Positions 1-5,343 of a stretch of 5,774 nucleotides of DNA are shown in pieces (positions within the stretch are counted from its first letter, which is position 1; each line of letters opens with the position of its first letter). The position numbers were made by a program, and so were the translations under genes. Source of the stretch: Jingyaoa shaoxingensis (lineage in GTDB: Bacteria > Bacillota > Clostridia > Lachnospirales > Lachnospiraceae); the NCBI RefSeq assembly GCF_014385005.1, contig NZ_JACRSZ010000038.1:1-5774 (forward strand), given 5' to 3'. Below the pieces are notes generated by a model. That model worked only from the letters and a program-made list of their open reading frames with translations. It was not told where the DNA came from and searched no databases.

Positions 1-415
1 AGGAGGTTTTGTCAAGTACTTTTTTTGTAAAAAAAGAAAAGAAATCCTTTAAATGCCGATGAAATCAGGGCTGAAGGAATTCTGAAATTTTTCTAAAATA
101 CTTAAGTTGACCACAGTGGTGTCAGGCACCATAACATCTTTAAGTTAAGATGAAACTGTAAACAGAAAAAGAAAATCTGGAGTTATCTATATTACGTAAT
201 TTCACAAAAAAATTTCTTGTGTATGAGAATAGACGAAAATGTGTGGTACGATAAAACTGAGTATTCCAATACAATAGGGAAACCGGTATTCCGGAGCGGA
301 AACTATCTCTGATTGGCTTGTTTACGCGGACTTGTTGACTTGCCATTTGACCTGCTAAATGGTAAAATCAATGCATAACAGGTGAGTTGTAGACTTTTAT
401 AAGGAACAGCTCCAG
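1..415. other. Intergenic stretch without a convincing gene
   Basis: No reading frame here has both a ribosome binding site and a protein-like sequence. Visible structure is limited to small repeats. A T7/A7 inverted repeat lies at 19-36. ACCAC-A-GTGGT at 110-120 runs directly into a TGGTG/CACCA hairpin at 117-131. CATCTT/AAGATG forms a hairpin at 135-152, and CCATTT/AAATGG another at 343-362. A TTGACA on the minus strand at 15-10 could be the -35 box of a gene leaving the window to the left, but its -10 would lie outside. A short plus-strand frame at 223-312 (29 codons) reads somewhat like protein but has no ribosome binding site. It may be a relic or chance. Confidence 0.6.
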
Positions 416-432
416 AAAGGAGTCTGAACTGC

Positions 433-2022
433 ATGGGAAGATTCGTGAATCCAGACAACAGCGCATTTCAGGTCGCACTGAACTCTAAGATATATGTTGA
501 TAAGACCGGGTTGATTGAGTATACGAATAGTGTTTTAGACACGATGGAAGGGTATATCTGCAACAGCCGTCCTCGTAGATTCGGAAAATCATATGCCGCC
601 AATATGCTGGCGGCGTATTACAGCAAGGGCTGTGATTCTGAAGAAATGTTCTCTGGGCTGGAAATAGCAAAAGCACCGGATTTCAAGCAGCACCTCAATA
701 AGTACGATGTGATCCATATTGATATTCAGTGGTTTCTTGCGAATTGTGAAAACGCTGATGAGGTGGTTTCGTTCATTACGAAAAGTGTGCTGGATGAACT
801 TCGGGAAATCTATCCGGGCACGCTTCCGACAGAGGTAGTAAGACTTCCGGACGCACTTTCACGAGTGAAAGAGAGGACAGGTCAGAAGTTTATCATCATC
901 ATCGATGAATGGGATGTTCTGATTCGAGACGGCGAAGTGAGCGAGACAATTCAGGATGAGTACATTAATTTCCTGCGTGGAATGTTCAAAGGAACCGAGC
1001 CGACAAAATATATCCAACTTGCATACCTTACGGGAATCTTGCCTATAAAAAAGGAAAAAGCTCAGTCCGCAGTGAATAATCTTGATGAGTTTACAATGCT
1101 TCAAGCGTTCGGACTGGCACCGTACATTGGCTTTACCGAAAATGAAGTGAAAGATCTCTGTGAGAAGTACAACAGGGATTTTGAAAAAGTGAAGAAATGG
1201 TATGACGGCTACCTATTGGATGGTTATCAGGTCTATAACCCCAAAGCAGTCGTTAGTCTGATGACGAAAGGAAAGTTTAGAAGCTATTGGTCGGAAACCG
1301 GCTCATATGAGGTGGTTGTTCCGCTGATTTGCATGAATTTTGACGGATTGAAAACTGCCATTATTGAAATGATCTCCGGTGCAGAGGTCGAGGTCAACAC
1401 TGCAAGCTTCAAGAACGATCCGGCAAAGATTCAGAACAGAGACGACGTTATAACCTATCTGATTCATCTGGGTTATCTTGGCTATAATGAAGAAAATGGA
1501 ACAGCCTTTGTACCAAACGAAGAAATTCGACAAGAACTGAGTACTGCTGTGAGAAATAGTCATTGGGATGAGATGATTACATTCCAGCAGGAATCCAGAA
1601 AGCTGCTCATGGCGACATTGACGAAGGACGAAAAGCGTGTTGCACAGGAAATCGAAAAGATTCATAATGATTATGTTTCTATCATCCAGTACAATAATGA
1701 AAATTCCTTGAGTAGCGTTCTTGCAATCGCTTATCTTGGATCGATGCAGTATTACTTCAAACCGGTTCGAGAAATGCCAACAGGGTATGGGTTTGCAGAT
1801 TTGATTTTTGTACCGAAGCCTGAATATGTGAATTCCTATCCAGCAATGGTGATGGAATTGAAGTGGAATAAAGATGCTGAAACCGCAGTGAAACAAATAA
1901 AAAAGAAGAAGTACCCGGAGTCACTTCTTCAGTACACGGGTGATATTCTGCTGGTTGGTATCAATTACGATCCAGACATCAAAGCACACGAGTGCTTGAT
2001 TGAAAAGTACGAGAAGAAATAA
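433..2022 (+). CDS. AAA-ATPase-like protein with C-terminal PD-(D/E)XK nuclease-like domain
   Basis: This 529-residue protein has the architecture of the 'AAA-ATPase-like' plus PD-(D/E)XK (DUF1703-type) family, which is common and often multi-copy in gut anaerobes. Residues 1-30 carry the family opening, with NPDNSAFQ and YVDKTGLI. The P-loop is RPRRFGKS at 46-53, which lacks the classical first glycine, as is usual for this family. The Walker B strand is FIIIIDEWD at 153-161, and a sensor-like YLTGILPIKK lies at 198-207. The nuclease-like core is at about 449-512: Asp456 in GFADLIF, then Glu475 and Lys477 in MELKW, then the QIKKKKY helix and the LLVGINYD strand. The ATG at 433 follows AAAGGAG (416-422) by 10 bases and matches the family start. 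The protein is full length and probably cytoplasmic. Its cellular role is not established; a nucleic-acid or defence-type function is inference. It stands alone, with its own terminator. Confidence 0.9.
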   Translation: MGRFVNPDNSAFQVALNSKIYVDKTGLIEYTNSVLDTMEGYICNSRPRRFGKSYAANMLAAYYSKGCDSEEMFSGLEIAKAPDFKQHLNKYDVIHIDIQWFLANCENADEVVSFITKSVLDELREIYPGTLPTEVVRLPDALSRVKERTGQKFIIIIDEWDVLIRDGEVSETIQDEYINFLRGMFKGTEPTKYIQLAYLTGILPIKKEKAQSAVNNLDEFTMLQAFGLAPYIGFTENEVKDLCEKYNRDFEKVKKWYDGYLLDGYQVYNPKAVVSLMTKGKFRSYWSETGSYEVVVPLICMNFDGLKTAIIEMISGAEVEVNTASFKNDPAKIQNRDDVITYLIHLGYLGYNEENGTAFVPNEEIRQELSTAVRNSHWDEMITFQQESRKLLMATLTKDEKRVAQEIEKIHNDYVSIIQYNNENSLSSVLAIAYLGSMQYYFKPVREMPTGYGFADLIFVPKPEYVNSYPAMVMELKWNKDAETAVKQIKKKKYPESLLQYTGDILLVGINYDPDIKAHECLIEKYEKK

Positions 2023-2029
2023 CACCCTT

Positions 2030-2085
2030 GCCAGCTGGCGCACTATGTAAATTCTACATGGTACGCTGGCGGGCTTTCTTATTTT
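2030..2085 (+). terminator. Rho-independent terminator of the AAA/nuclease gene
   Basis: A long imperfect stem begins 7 bases after the stop codon. GCCAGC (2030-2035) pairs with GCTGGC (2065-2070). After a 4-base TGGC bulge, the inner arm G-C-AC-T-ATGTA pairs with TACAT-G-GT-A-CGC, with one mismatch and one G-U pair, around an AATTC loop. It is followed by GGGC and a T-rich tail (CTTTCTTATTTT). Placement and tail both fit termination of the upstream gene. Confidence 0.75.
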
Positions 2086-2093
2086 GCGCTTAT
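2081..2093. repeat. IS66 right-end-like sequence outside the main element
   Basis: ATTTTGCGCTTAT differs by one base from the right terminus of the IS66 remnant (3425-3437, ATTTTGCGCTTAC). It is inverted relative to the left terminus at 2158-2170. The match to the left side continues past the terminus: ATTTTGCGCTTA, then a 4-base TAAA insert, then CGTTTT, opposite AAAACG-TAAGCGCAAAAT at 2153-2170. It overlaps the T-rich tail of the preceding terminator. It may be a relic of another IS66 copy, or one arm of a large palindrome at the insertion site. Confidence 0.5.
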
Positions 2094-2139
2094 AAACGTT
2101 TTGTAATGCAATGCAGAGGTTGTATGCCAATACTTTATT

Positions 2140-2157
2140 GTAAGCGTCAAATAAAAC
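2140..2157 (+). repeat. Second IS66 left-end-like copy, directly abutting the main one
   Basis: GTAAGCGTCAAATAAAAC (2140-2157) is a direct repeat of the next 18 bases (2158-2175), with 14 of 18 positions identical and the same GTAAGCG opening. GTAAGCG is typical of IS66-family ends. The true left end of the element could be either copy; 2158 is preferred because its match to the right end is far longer. Confidence 0.6.
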
Positions 2158-2179
2158 GTAAGCGCAAAATAATTCGACG
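2158..2179 (+). repeat. IS66 left terminal inverted repeat
   Basis: It begins GTAAGCGCAAAATA. It is the inverse of the right end (3416-3437), with 19 of 22 positions identical; the first 14 are perfect and the mismatches fall at positions 15, 17 and 19. The GTAA opening is the IS66-family pattern. Confidence 0.85.
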
Positions 2180-2254
2180 GATTGTGTTGCCCTAAAAATC
2201 AATCCATAATAATCATTAGAGAATGCAAGCATTTCACTTCATTTTCTCTTGCTA

Positions 2255-2291
2255 GAAATGATAGATGCGAACATTTTACTCTATTCAAGTT
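2255..2291 (+). repeat. Left arm of a 37-base subterminal inverted repeat
   Basis: It begins GAAATGATAGATGC and ends AGTT. It matches the reverse complement of 3355-3391 at 31 of 37 positions, with the outer 14 bases perfect. It lies between the left terminus and the tnpA start codon, ending just before the ribosome binding site. It could be a transposase-binding or regulatory site inside the element; this is inference. Confidence 0.7.
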
Positions 2292-2305
2292 ATGGAGGTG
2301 TGCTC

Positions 2306-2443
2306 ATGAGAAGCAAAAGAATACCTGCTGAAGAACAATACCGTCTCATCATGGAATGCCGTCAAAGTAGATTGACAGATCATCAATGGTGTGTGGAACA
2401 TGATATCAAGCCAGGAACTTTTTGCAACTGGGGGTCCCATTAA
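2306..2443 (+). pseudogene. tnpA: IS66 accessory protein TnpA, C-terminally truncated
   Basis: The ATG at 2306 follows GGAGGTG (2294-2300) at ideal spacing, so this is the original start; an upstream in-frame TTG at 2249 has no such site. The 45 residues begin MRSKRIPAEEQYRLIMECR and continue through LTDHQWCVEHDIKPGTFCNW. This is the helix-turn-helix opening of the IS66 accessory protein, which is normally more than 100 residues. After FCNW the frame enters foreign sequence, adding only GSH before TAA. The break is the deletion junction with tnpC at about 2424-2433. The stub is probably translated but without transposition function. Confidence 0.8.
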
Positions 2444-3360
2444 GCCGGGCTACGCTTGCTAACTGGATCATTTACTGTGCCGAGAATTATCTCCGTCATG
2501 TTTATGATTATTTTCACCGTCAGTTACGGATGCGTAAATATCTGATGGCAGATGAAACCCGAGTTCAGGTACTGAATGAGCCGGAGCGTAATCCTGAAAC
2601 GGATTCCTGGATGTGGCTCTTCCGCAGTGGAGAAGATGGACTTCCGCCGATCCTGCTCTACCATTACACAGAGACAAGGGCAAAGTTCCATGCAGCATCT
2701 TTCTTACAGGGGTTCAGCGGATATCTGGAGACGGATGGATACCAGGGTTATAATAATCTGCCGGACATCAAACGCTGCTCTTGCTGGACACATGTGAGAC
2801 GTTACTTCACAGATGCCATACCGAAAGGGAAAGAGTATGATTACAGCCTTCCGGCAGTACAGGGAGTACAGTTCTGTTCCAAGCTGTTTGATTGTGAGCG
2901 GTACTCAAAAGCAAAAAATCACACTGCGGAGCAGAGAAAACAATTTCGTCTTGAAAAGGAGAAGCCGATACTAGAGGCATTCTGGAATTGGCTGGATCAA
3001 CAGCGCCCAAACAAGGGAACCCGTTTGGCGAAAGCGGTGAACTATGCCCAAAATCGGAAAGACACCCTGATGACCTATCTGGAAGACGGTCATTGCAGTT
3101 TATCCAACAATCTTAGCGAGAATGCAATCAGACCATTCACTGTTGGCCGGAAGAACTGGCTGTTCAGCGCCAGTCCTAAAGGGGCCACCGCTAGTGCTAT
3201 TGTGTATACAATAGTTGAGATGGCAAAAGCGAATGATCTGAATACCTATAAATATCTGACATATCTCTTATCACAACGGCCAAACGATAAAATGTCAGAT
3301 GAACAGCTGGAACAACTTGCTCCATGGAGCGAGACTGCGAAAATGAACTGTCAAAACTAA
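2422..3360 (+). pseudogene. tnpC: IS66 transposase TnpC, N-terminally truncated but with complete DDE domain
   Basis: The frame opens at a TTG without a ribosome binding site, inside the tnpA stub, and is recognisable as TnpC from QLGVPLSRATLANW onward. The full catalytic set is present in its 312 codons: Asp44 (LMADETRVQVL), Asp105 (LETDGYQGY) and Glu233 (SLSNNLSENAIRPF), followed by VGRKNWLFS. The IS66 C-terminal tail YKYLTYLLSQRP is also present. IS66 transposases are normally about 500 residues or more. The missing front carries the coiled-coil, zinc-finger and DNA-binding parts, so this product should not recognise IS ends. The stop codon lies at the edge of the right subterminal repeat. 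No internal stop or frameshift is seen, so the deletion is probably recent. Confidence 0.85.
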
Positions 3361-3391
3361 AATAAAGTAAAACGCTTGCATCTATCATTTC
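3355..3391 (-). repeat. Right arm of the subterminal inverted repeat
   Basis: This is the inverse of 2255-2291 (31 of 37 positions). It starts inside the last two tnpC codons and extends 31 bases beyond the stop. Its outer edge is 46 bases from the right terminus of the element, against 97 bases on the left side. Confidence 0.7.
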
Positions 3392-3415
3392 GGTGCAAAC
3401 GTAATTTACGAGTAA

Positions 3416-3437
3416 CGTAGCAATATTTTGCGCTTAC
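3416..3437 (-). repeat. IS66 right terminal inverted repeat
   Basis: It ends TATTTTGCGCTTAC, pairing with the left terminus at 2158-2179. It defines the right limit of the element. No second tandem end copy is seen here, unlike on the left. Confidence 0.85.
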
Positions 3438-3533
3438 GGAATATAAATAAATACTGTCGTTTTCTCAATGAAAAACTAAAGAAATTTGAGGGAAAAACAA
3501 CAGAAAAAACAGCCTGATCAAAAGTACAGCTGT

Positions 3534-3556
3534 AAAAATCCAGATAAGGGATTTTT
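3534..3556 (+). other. Small A/T-rich hairpin
   Basis: AAAAATCC (3534-3541) pairs perfectly with GGATTTTT (3549-3556) around a 7-base loop, just after the palindrome ACAGCTGT (3526-3533). The U-run lies within the 3' arm, so it could act as a weak terminator, but no gene upstream on the plus strand obviously needs one. Confidence 0.4.
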
Positions 3557-3588
3557 GCGGCCAAAAATAAATTTCATCTTTCATAGAA

Positions 3589-3644
3589 AAAGGATCCCTC
3601 GCAAGGTAGAAGGCTAACAAACCTTGTCCTTGCAGGGATCCTTT
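3589..3644 (-). terminator. Strong hairpin, terminator-like on the minus strand
   Basis: AAAGGATCCCT-C-GCAAGG (3589-3606) pairs with CCTTGCAGGGATCCTTT (3628-3644), giving 17 base pairs with a single bulged C. Read on the minus strand, the stem ends in GGATCCTTTTTCT, a fair U-tract; on the plus strand it ends in CTTTCAATTG, which is weaker. The 21-base loop contains ACCTTG (3621-3626), which can instead pair with CAAGGT (3602-3607), so two alternative folds exist. No minus-strand gene ends here, so it may be a relic or an orphan terminator. Confidence 0.5.
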
Positions 3645-3835
3645 CAATTGCTACTGGAGAAGCCGAAATGTGGTATTAACCGACAGTCCCTTAAATATCA
3701 TTGGTGTTGGATACATGATATAATGAAAAAAGAAGATAAAACGAAGAAAAAATATTACGAAGGCGTTCTTGATGTTTATTATGCACAAAAAATAAGCTTT
3801 AAAATACTGAATATTAAACAAAAAAGTAACAAATG

Positions 3836-3853
3836 TTGTGAAAATATTGACAA
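3836..3853. promoter_or_regulatory. Operator-like palindrome over the esterase -35 box
   Basis: TTGTGAA-AATA-TTGACAA is an imperfect palindrome with one mismatch between 7-base arms. Its right half contains the -35 hexamer, so a bound regulator would block the promoter. The layout resembles Rex-type redox operators (TTGTGAA-N4-TTCACAA), but the assignment is inference; such matches arise by chance in AT-rich DNA. Confidence 0.35.
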
Positions 3854-3875
3854 AACATGTGCAACAATATATACT
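3847..3875 (+). promoter_or_regulatory. Consensus sigma-A promoter of the esterase transcript
   Basis: TTGACA (3847-3852) is followed after exactly 17 bases by TATACT (3870-3875), a perfect -35 and a near-perfect -10. The predicted start is about 3882, giving a leader of roughly 145 bases before the esterase ATG. That leader includes the 15-codon frame at 3920. It is the best promoter on the plus strand in the window. Confidence 0.75.
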
Positions 3876-3919
3876 CTGATGTATACAACAAGTCGGATCA
3901 AAATAGAAAGGAGAAAGAA

Positions 3920-3967
3920 ATGTTCAAAAAGGGATGGTTGTTATATTATGAAATATTCATTTCCTAA
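3920..3967 (+). CDS. 15-codon leader reading frame upstream of the esterase
   Basis: ATG at 3920 follows AAAGGAG (3907-3913) by 6 bases, a better ribosome binding site than that of the esterase itself. It encodes MFKKGWLLYYEIFIS and stops at TAA 3965-3967, 59 bases before the esterase start. The peptide is aromatic and hydrophobic with a KK start. It sits within the predicted transcript, so translation is plausible. It could be a small membrane peptide, a leader that influences the downstream gene, or the surviving start of a deleted gene whose promoter the esterase now uses. No family is recognised. Confidence 0.45.
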   Translation: MFKKGWLLYYEIFIS

Positions 3968-4026
3968 AAATATTATAATTTGAATTTAATATCCACAGCG
4001 TACAAATATGAGAAAGGAAAAACAAA

Positions 4027-5274
4027 ATGAAAAAAAGATTATGTGTATTGGGAATGATAGTAATGGCATTAGGCGCAGTAGTGAATGTATATGCAGATGA
4101 TAATGAATATGTGCCAGGAGTAACGGTAGAAGAAGATGCAGATTCACCTACTGGATATACGGCAGTATTTATTTATGAAGATGAAAAGGCTGAAACAGTA
4201 AAACTTTCAGGAAGTTTCGGAATGGCAACAGACGAACATGAACAGGGAGTAGAACCAGAATATACCTCTCCTCATGAATGGCAAGATGGAATGTTTCCAA
4301 TAGGTCAGGAAACATATTCAGAAGAAATGGAAAAAGTGGAAGGAACAGATCTCTGGATCGACAAATTACCATTACCAAGTGGACATTATCAGTATTGTTT
4401 TTATGTGGATGATTCTGAAACAAGAGTATATGATCCGACAAATCCACCATCAGCATCTTCAGTAAAAGGTGGGGGAGCCTATACAAGAAGTGTGTTTGAT
4501 GTTCCGTATGATGAAGAAAAACAGCCAAATGAAACAGATTTCAGTTTTGCGGCAAAACGTACAGATGATCAAAAAGGAGAGGTTTCCTATGTTGCATATG
4601 AAGATTTGAGTGGGGAAACGAGATCAATGGGTGTATATCTGCCATATGGATACGATGCAGAACGTGAGGAAGGATATAAGGTGTTATATTTAGCTCATGG
4701 TACTGGTGGTAATGAAGCATTTTGGTTTGGTGGTGGTGCAGCAACAGAGATTTTTGATAATCTTATTGCAGAAGGAACAACTGAACCAACGATTGTAGTT
4801 ACAATGAATGCGGAACTCTATCTGGCAGAAGGAGAAGAATTTGAATGGGATTATGATATGTGTATTGATAATATTATGAATGCGATTATCCCGTATATAG
4901 AAGAAAACTATAACGTTGATACAAATCCAGAAAGCAGAGCATTTGCTGGATTATCAAGAGGAGCTATGTTGGCAACAAAGGTATACTTTGATCATGCAAA
5001 AGATTTCAATTATTTTGGATTTTTCAGTGGTGCAATGAACAAGCTGGACTGGGAAAATGCAGATGCTGAGGAACTTGCAGAACCGGATATCATGATGGGA
5101 TGTGGAATATATGATTTTGCATTGAATATGGATGGATTGAGCATGGAAACTTTTGATGCAACAATGACTGAACTAGGAATAGAACACAGTGTACTTAAAG
5201 TAAATGGTGCTCATGAATGGTTTACCTGGATGCAGTTGCTTTACAACTTTGCAGGAGAACACCTTTGGAAATAG
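4027..5274 (+). CDS. Secreted carbohydrate-esterase-like alpha/beta hydrolase (esterase D / CE1 type)
   Basis: This 415-residue protein is exported. A signal peptide (KKR, hydrophobic 6-20, likely cleavage after VYA at 23) lacks a lipobox, and no cell-wall anchor is seen at the C-terminus. Residues about 40-160 form an acidic N-terminal beta-sandwich-like domain of the kind preceding feruloyl/acetyl-xylan esterases (LSGSFG, PSGHYQYCFYVDD, DPTNPP). The hydrolase domain is about 185-415. It has SMGVYLPYGYD, the oxyanion strand YLAHGTGG (221-228), nucleophile Ser310 in AGLSRGAM, Asp363 in CGIYDFA and His396 in GAHEWFTW, a complete triad. The elbow is GLSRG rather than the commoner GxSMGG. It probably removes acyl or feruloyl groups from plant polysaccharides outside the cell; the substrate is not determinable. 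AGAAAGGA (4011-4018) precedes the ATG by 8 bases. No transporter or glycosidase genes adjoin it. Confidence 0.88.
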   Translation: MKKRLCVLGMIVMALGAVVNVYADDNEYVPGVTVEEDADSPTGYTAVFIYEDEKAETVKLSGSFGMATDEHEQGVEPEYTSPHEWQDGMFPIGQETYSEEMEKVEGTDLWIDKLPLPSGHYQYCFYVDDSETRVYDPTNPPSASSVKGGGAYTRSVFDVPYDEEKQPNETDFSFAAKRTDDQKGEVSYVAYEDLSGETRSMGVYLPYGYDAEREEGYKVLYLAHGTGGNEAFWFGGGAATEIFDNLIAEGTTEPTIVVTMNAELYLAEGEEFEWDYDMCIDNIMNAIIPYIEENYNVDTNPESRAFAGLSRGAMLATKVYFDHAKDFNYFGFFSGAMNKLDWENADAEELAEPDIMMGCGIYDFALNMDGLSMETFDATMTELGIEHSVLKVNGAHEWFTWMQLLYNFAGEHLWK

Positions 5275-5308
5275 AATAGATAATAAGATTTTCTTCTTAA
5301 GATAAGTA

Positions 5309-5343
5309 GGGGCTGTCCTGAACTAAGTTTTCAGGACAGCCTC
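5309..5343 (+). terminator. Strong hairpin after the esterase, probable terminator
   Basis: GGCTGTCCTGAA (5311-5322) pairs perfectly with TTCAGGACAGCC (5330-5341) around a CTAAGTT loop, with one G-U and one G-C pair extending the base. It starts 34 bases past the esterase stop, a natural terminator position. The tail after the stem is only moderately T-rich (CATTTGGTTT). It also marks the exact edge where the maturase remnant on the other strand loses its family sequence. It may therefore instead be a transposition or recombination scar; GGGGCTGTCC resembles termini of several IS families. Confidence 0.5.

Larger units (their letters stand above)
2158..3437 (+). mobile_element. IS66-family insertion sequence, internal-deletion derivative
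   Basis: The element is bounded by imperfect 22-base terminal inverted repeats and holds a truncated tnpA fused by deletion to the back of tnpC, both on the plus strand. IS66 elements normally run about 2.5 kb with tnpA, tnpB and tnpC; this one is 1280 bases. tnpB, most of tnpA and the tnpC N-terminus (leucine zipper and zinc-finger regions) are absent, so it cannot move on its own. Its ends might still be recognised by transposase from a complete relative. The 8-base flanks (2150-2157 AATAAAAC, 3438-3445 GGAATATA) do not match, so no target duplication is visible. Confidence 0.88.
3438..3835. other. AT-rich gap without a convincing gene
   Basis: The gap between the IS66 remnant and the esterase promoter is markedly AT-rich. 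A plus-strand frame at 3624-3983 begins inside a hairpin, is lysine/isoleucine-rich as expected of chance AT-rich translation, and runs across the promoter. A minus-strand frame at 3465-3647 has a hydrophobic stretch (LIWIFTAVLLIRLFFLLFF) but also starts inside the hairpin and has no ribosome binding site. Neither is called. A TGATATAAT extended -10-like sequence at 3716-3724 lacks a good -35. The structured parts are the two hairpins listed separately. Confidence 0.6.

Noticed and set aside
140..346. 68-codon minus-strand frame opposite the leader of the AAA gene
   Set aside because: No ribosome binding site, no recognisable domain, and composition expected of chance translation.
1303..1896. 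197-codon minus-strand frame inside the AAA/nuclease gene
   Set aside because: It is antisense to a gene with clear family motifs, is rich in Cys/His/Ile from complementary codons, and has no start signals.
3465..3647. 60-codon minus-strand frame with a hydrophobic segment
   Set aside because: It starts inside the hairpin without a ribosome binding site. Poly-A/T tracts on the plus strand explain the Phe/Leu run.
3624..3983. 119-codon plus-strand frame before the esterase
   Set aside because: It starts within a hairpin arm, is Lys/Ile/Asn-rich as random AT-rich DNA would be, and runs over the consensus promoter and the 15-codon frame.
3882..4026. Riboswitch in the esterase leader
   Set aside because: The leader is short and AT-rich, with no conserved riboswitch core or terminator/antiterminator pair.
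5275..5322. Group II intron domain V downstream of the maturase tail
   Set aside because: No conserved domain V hairpin or intron 3' end was found here; the sequence is AT-rich up to the esterase stop.
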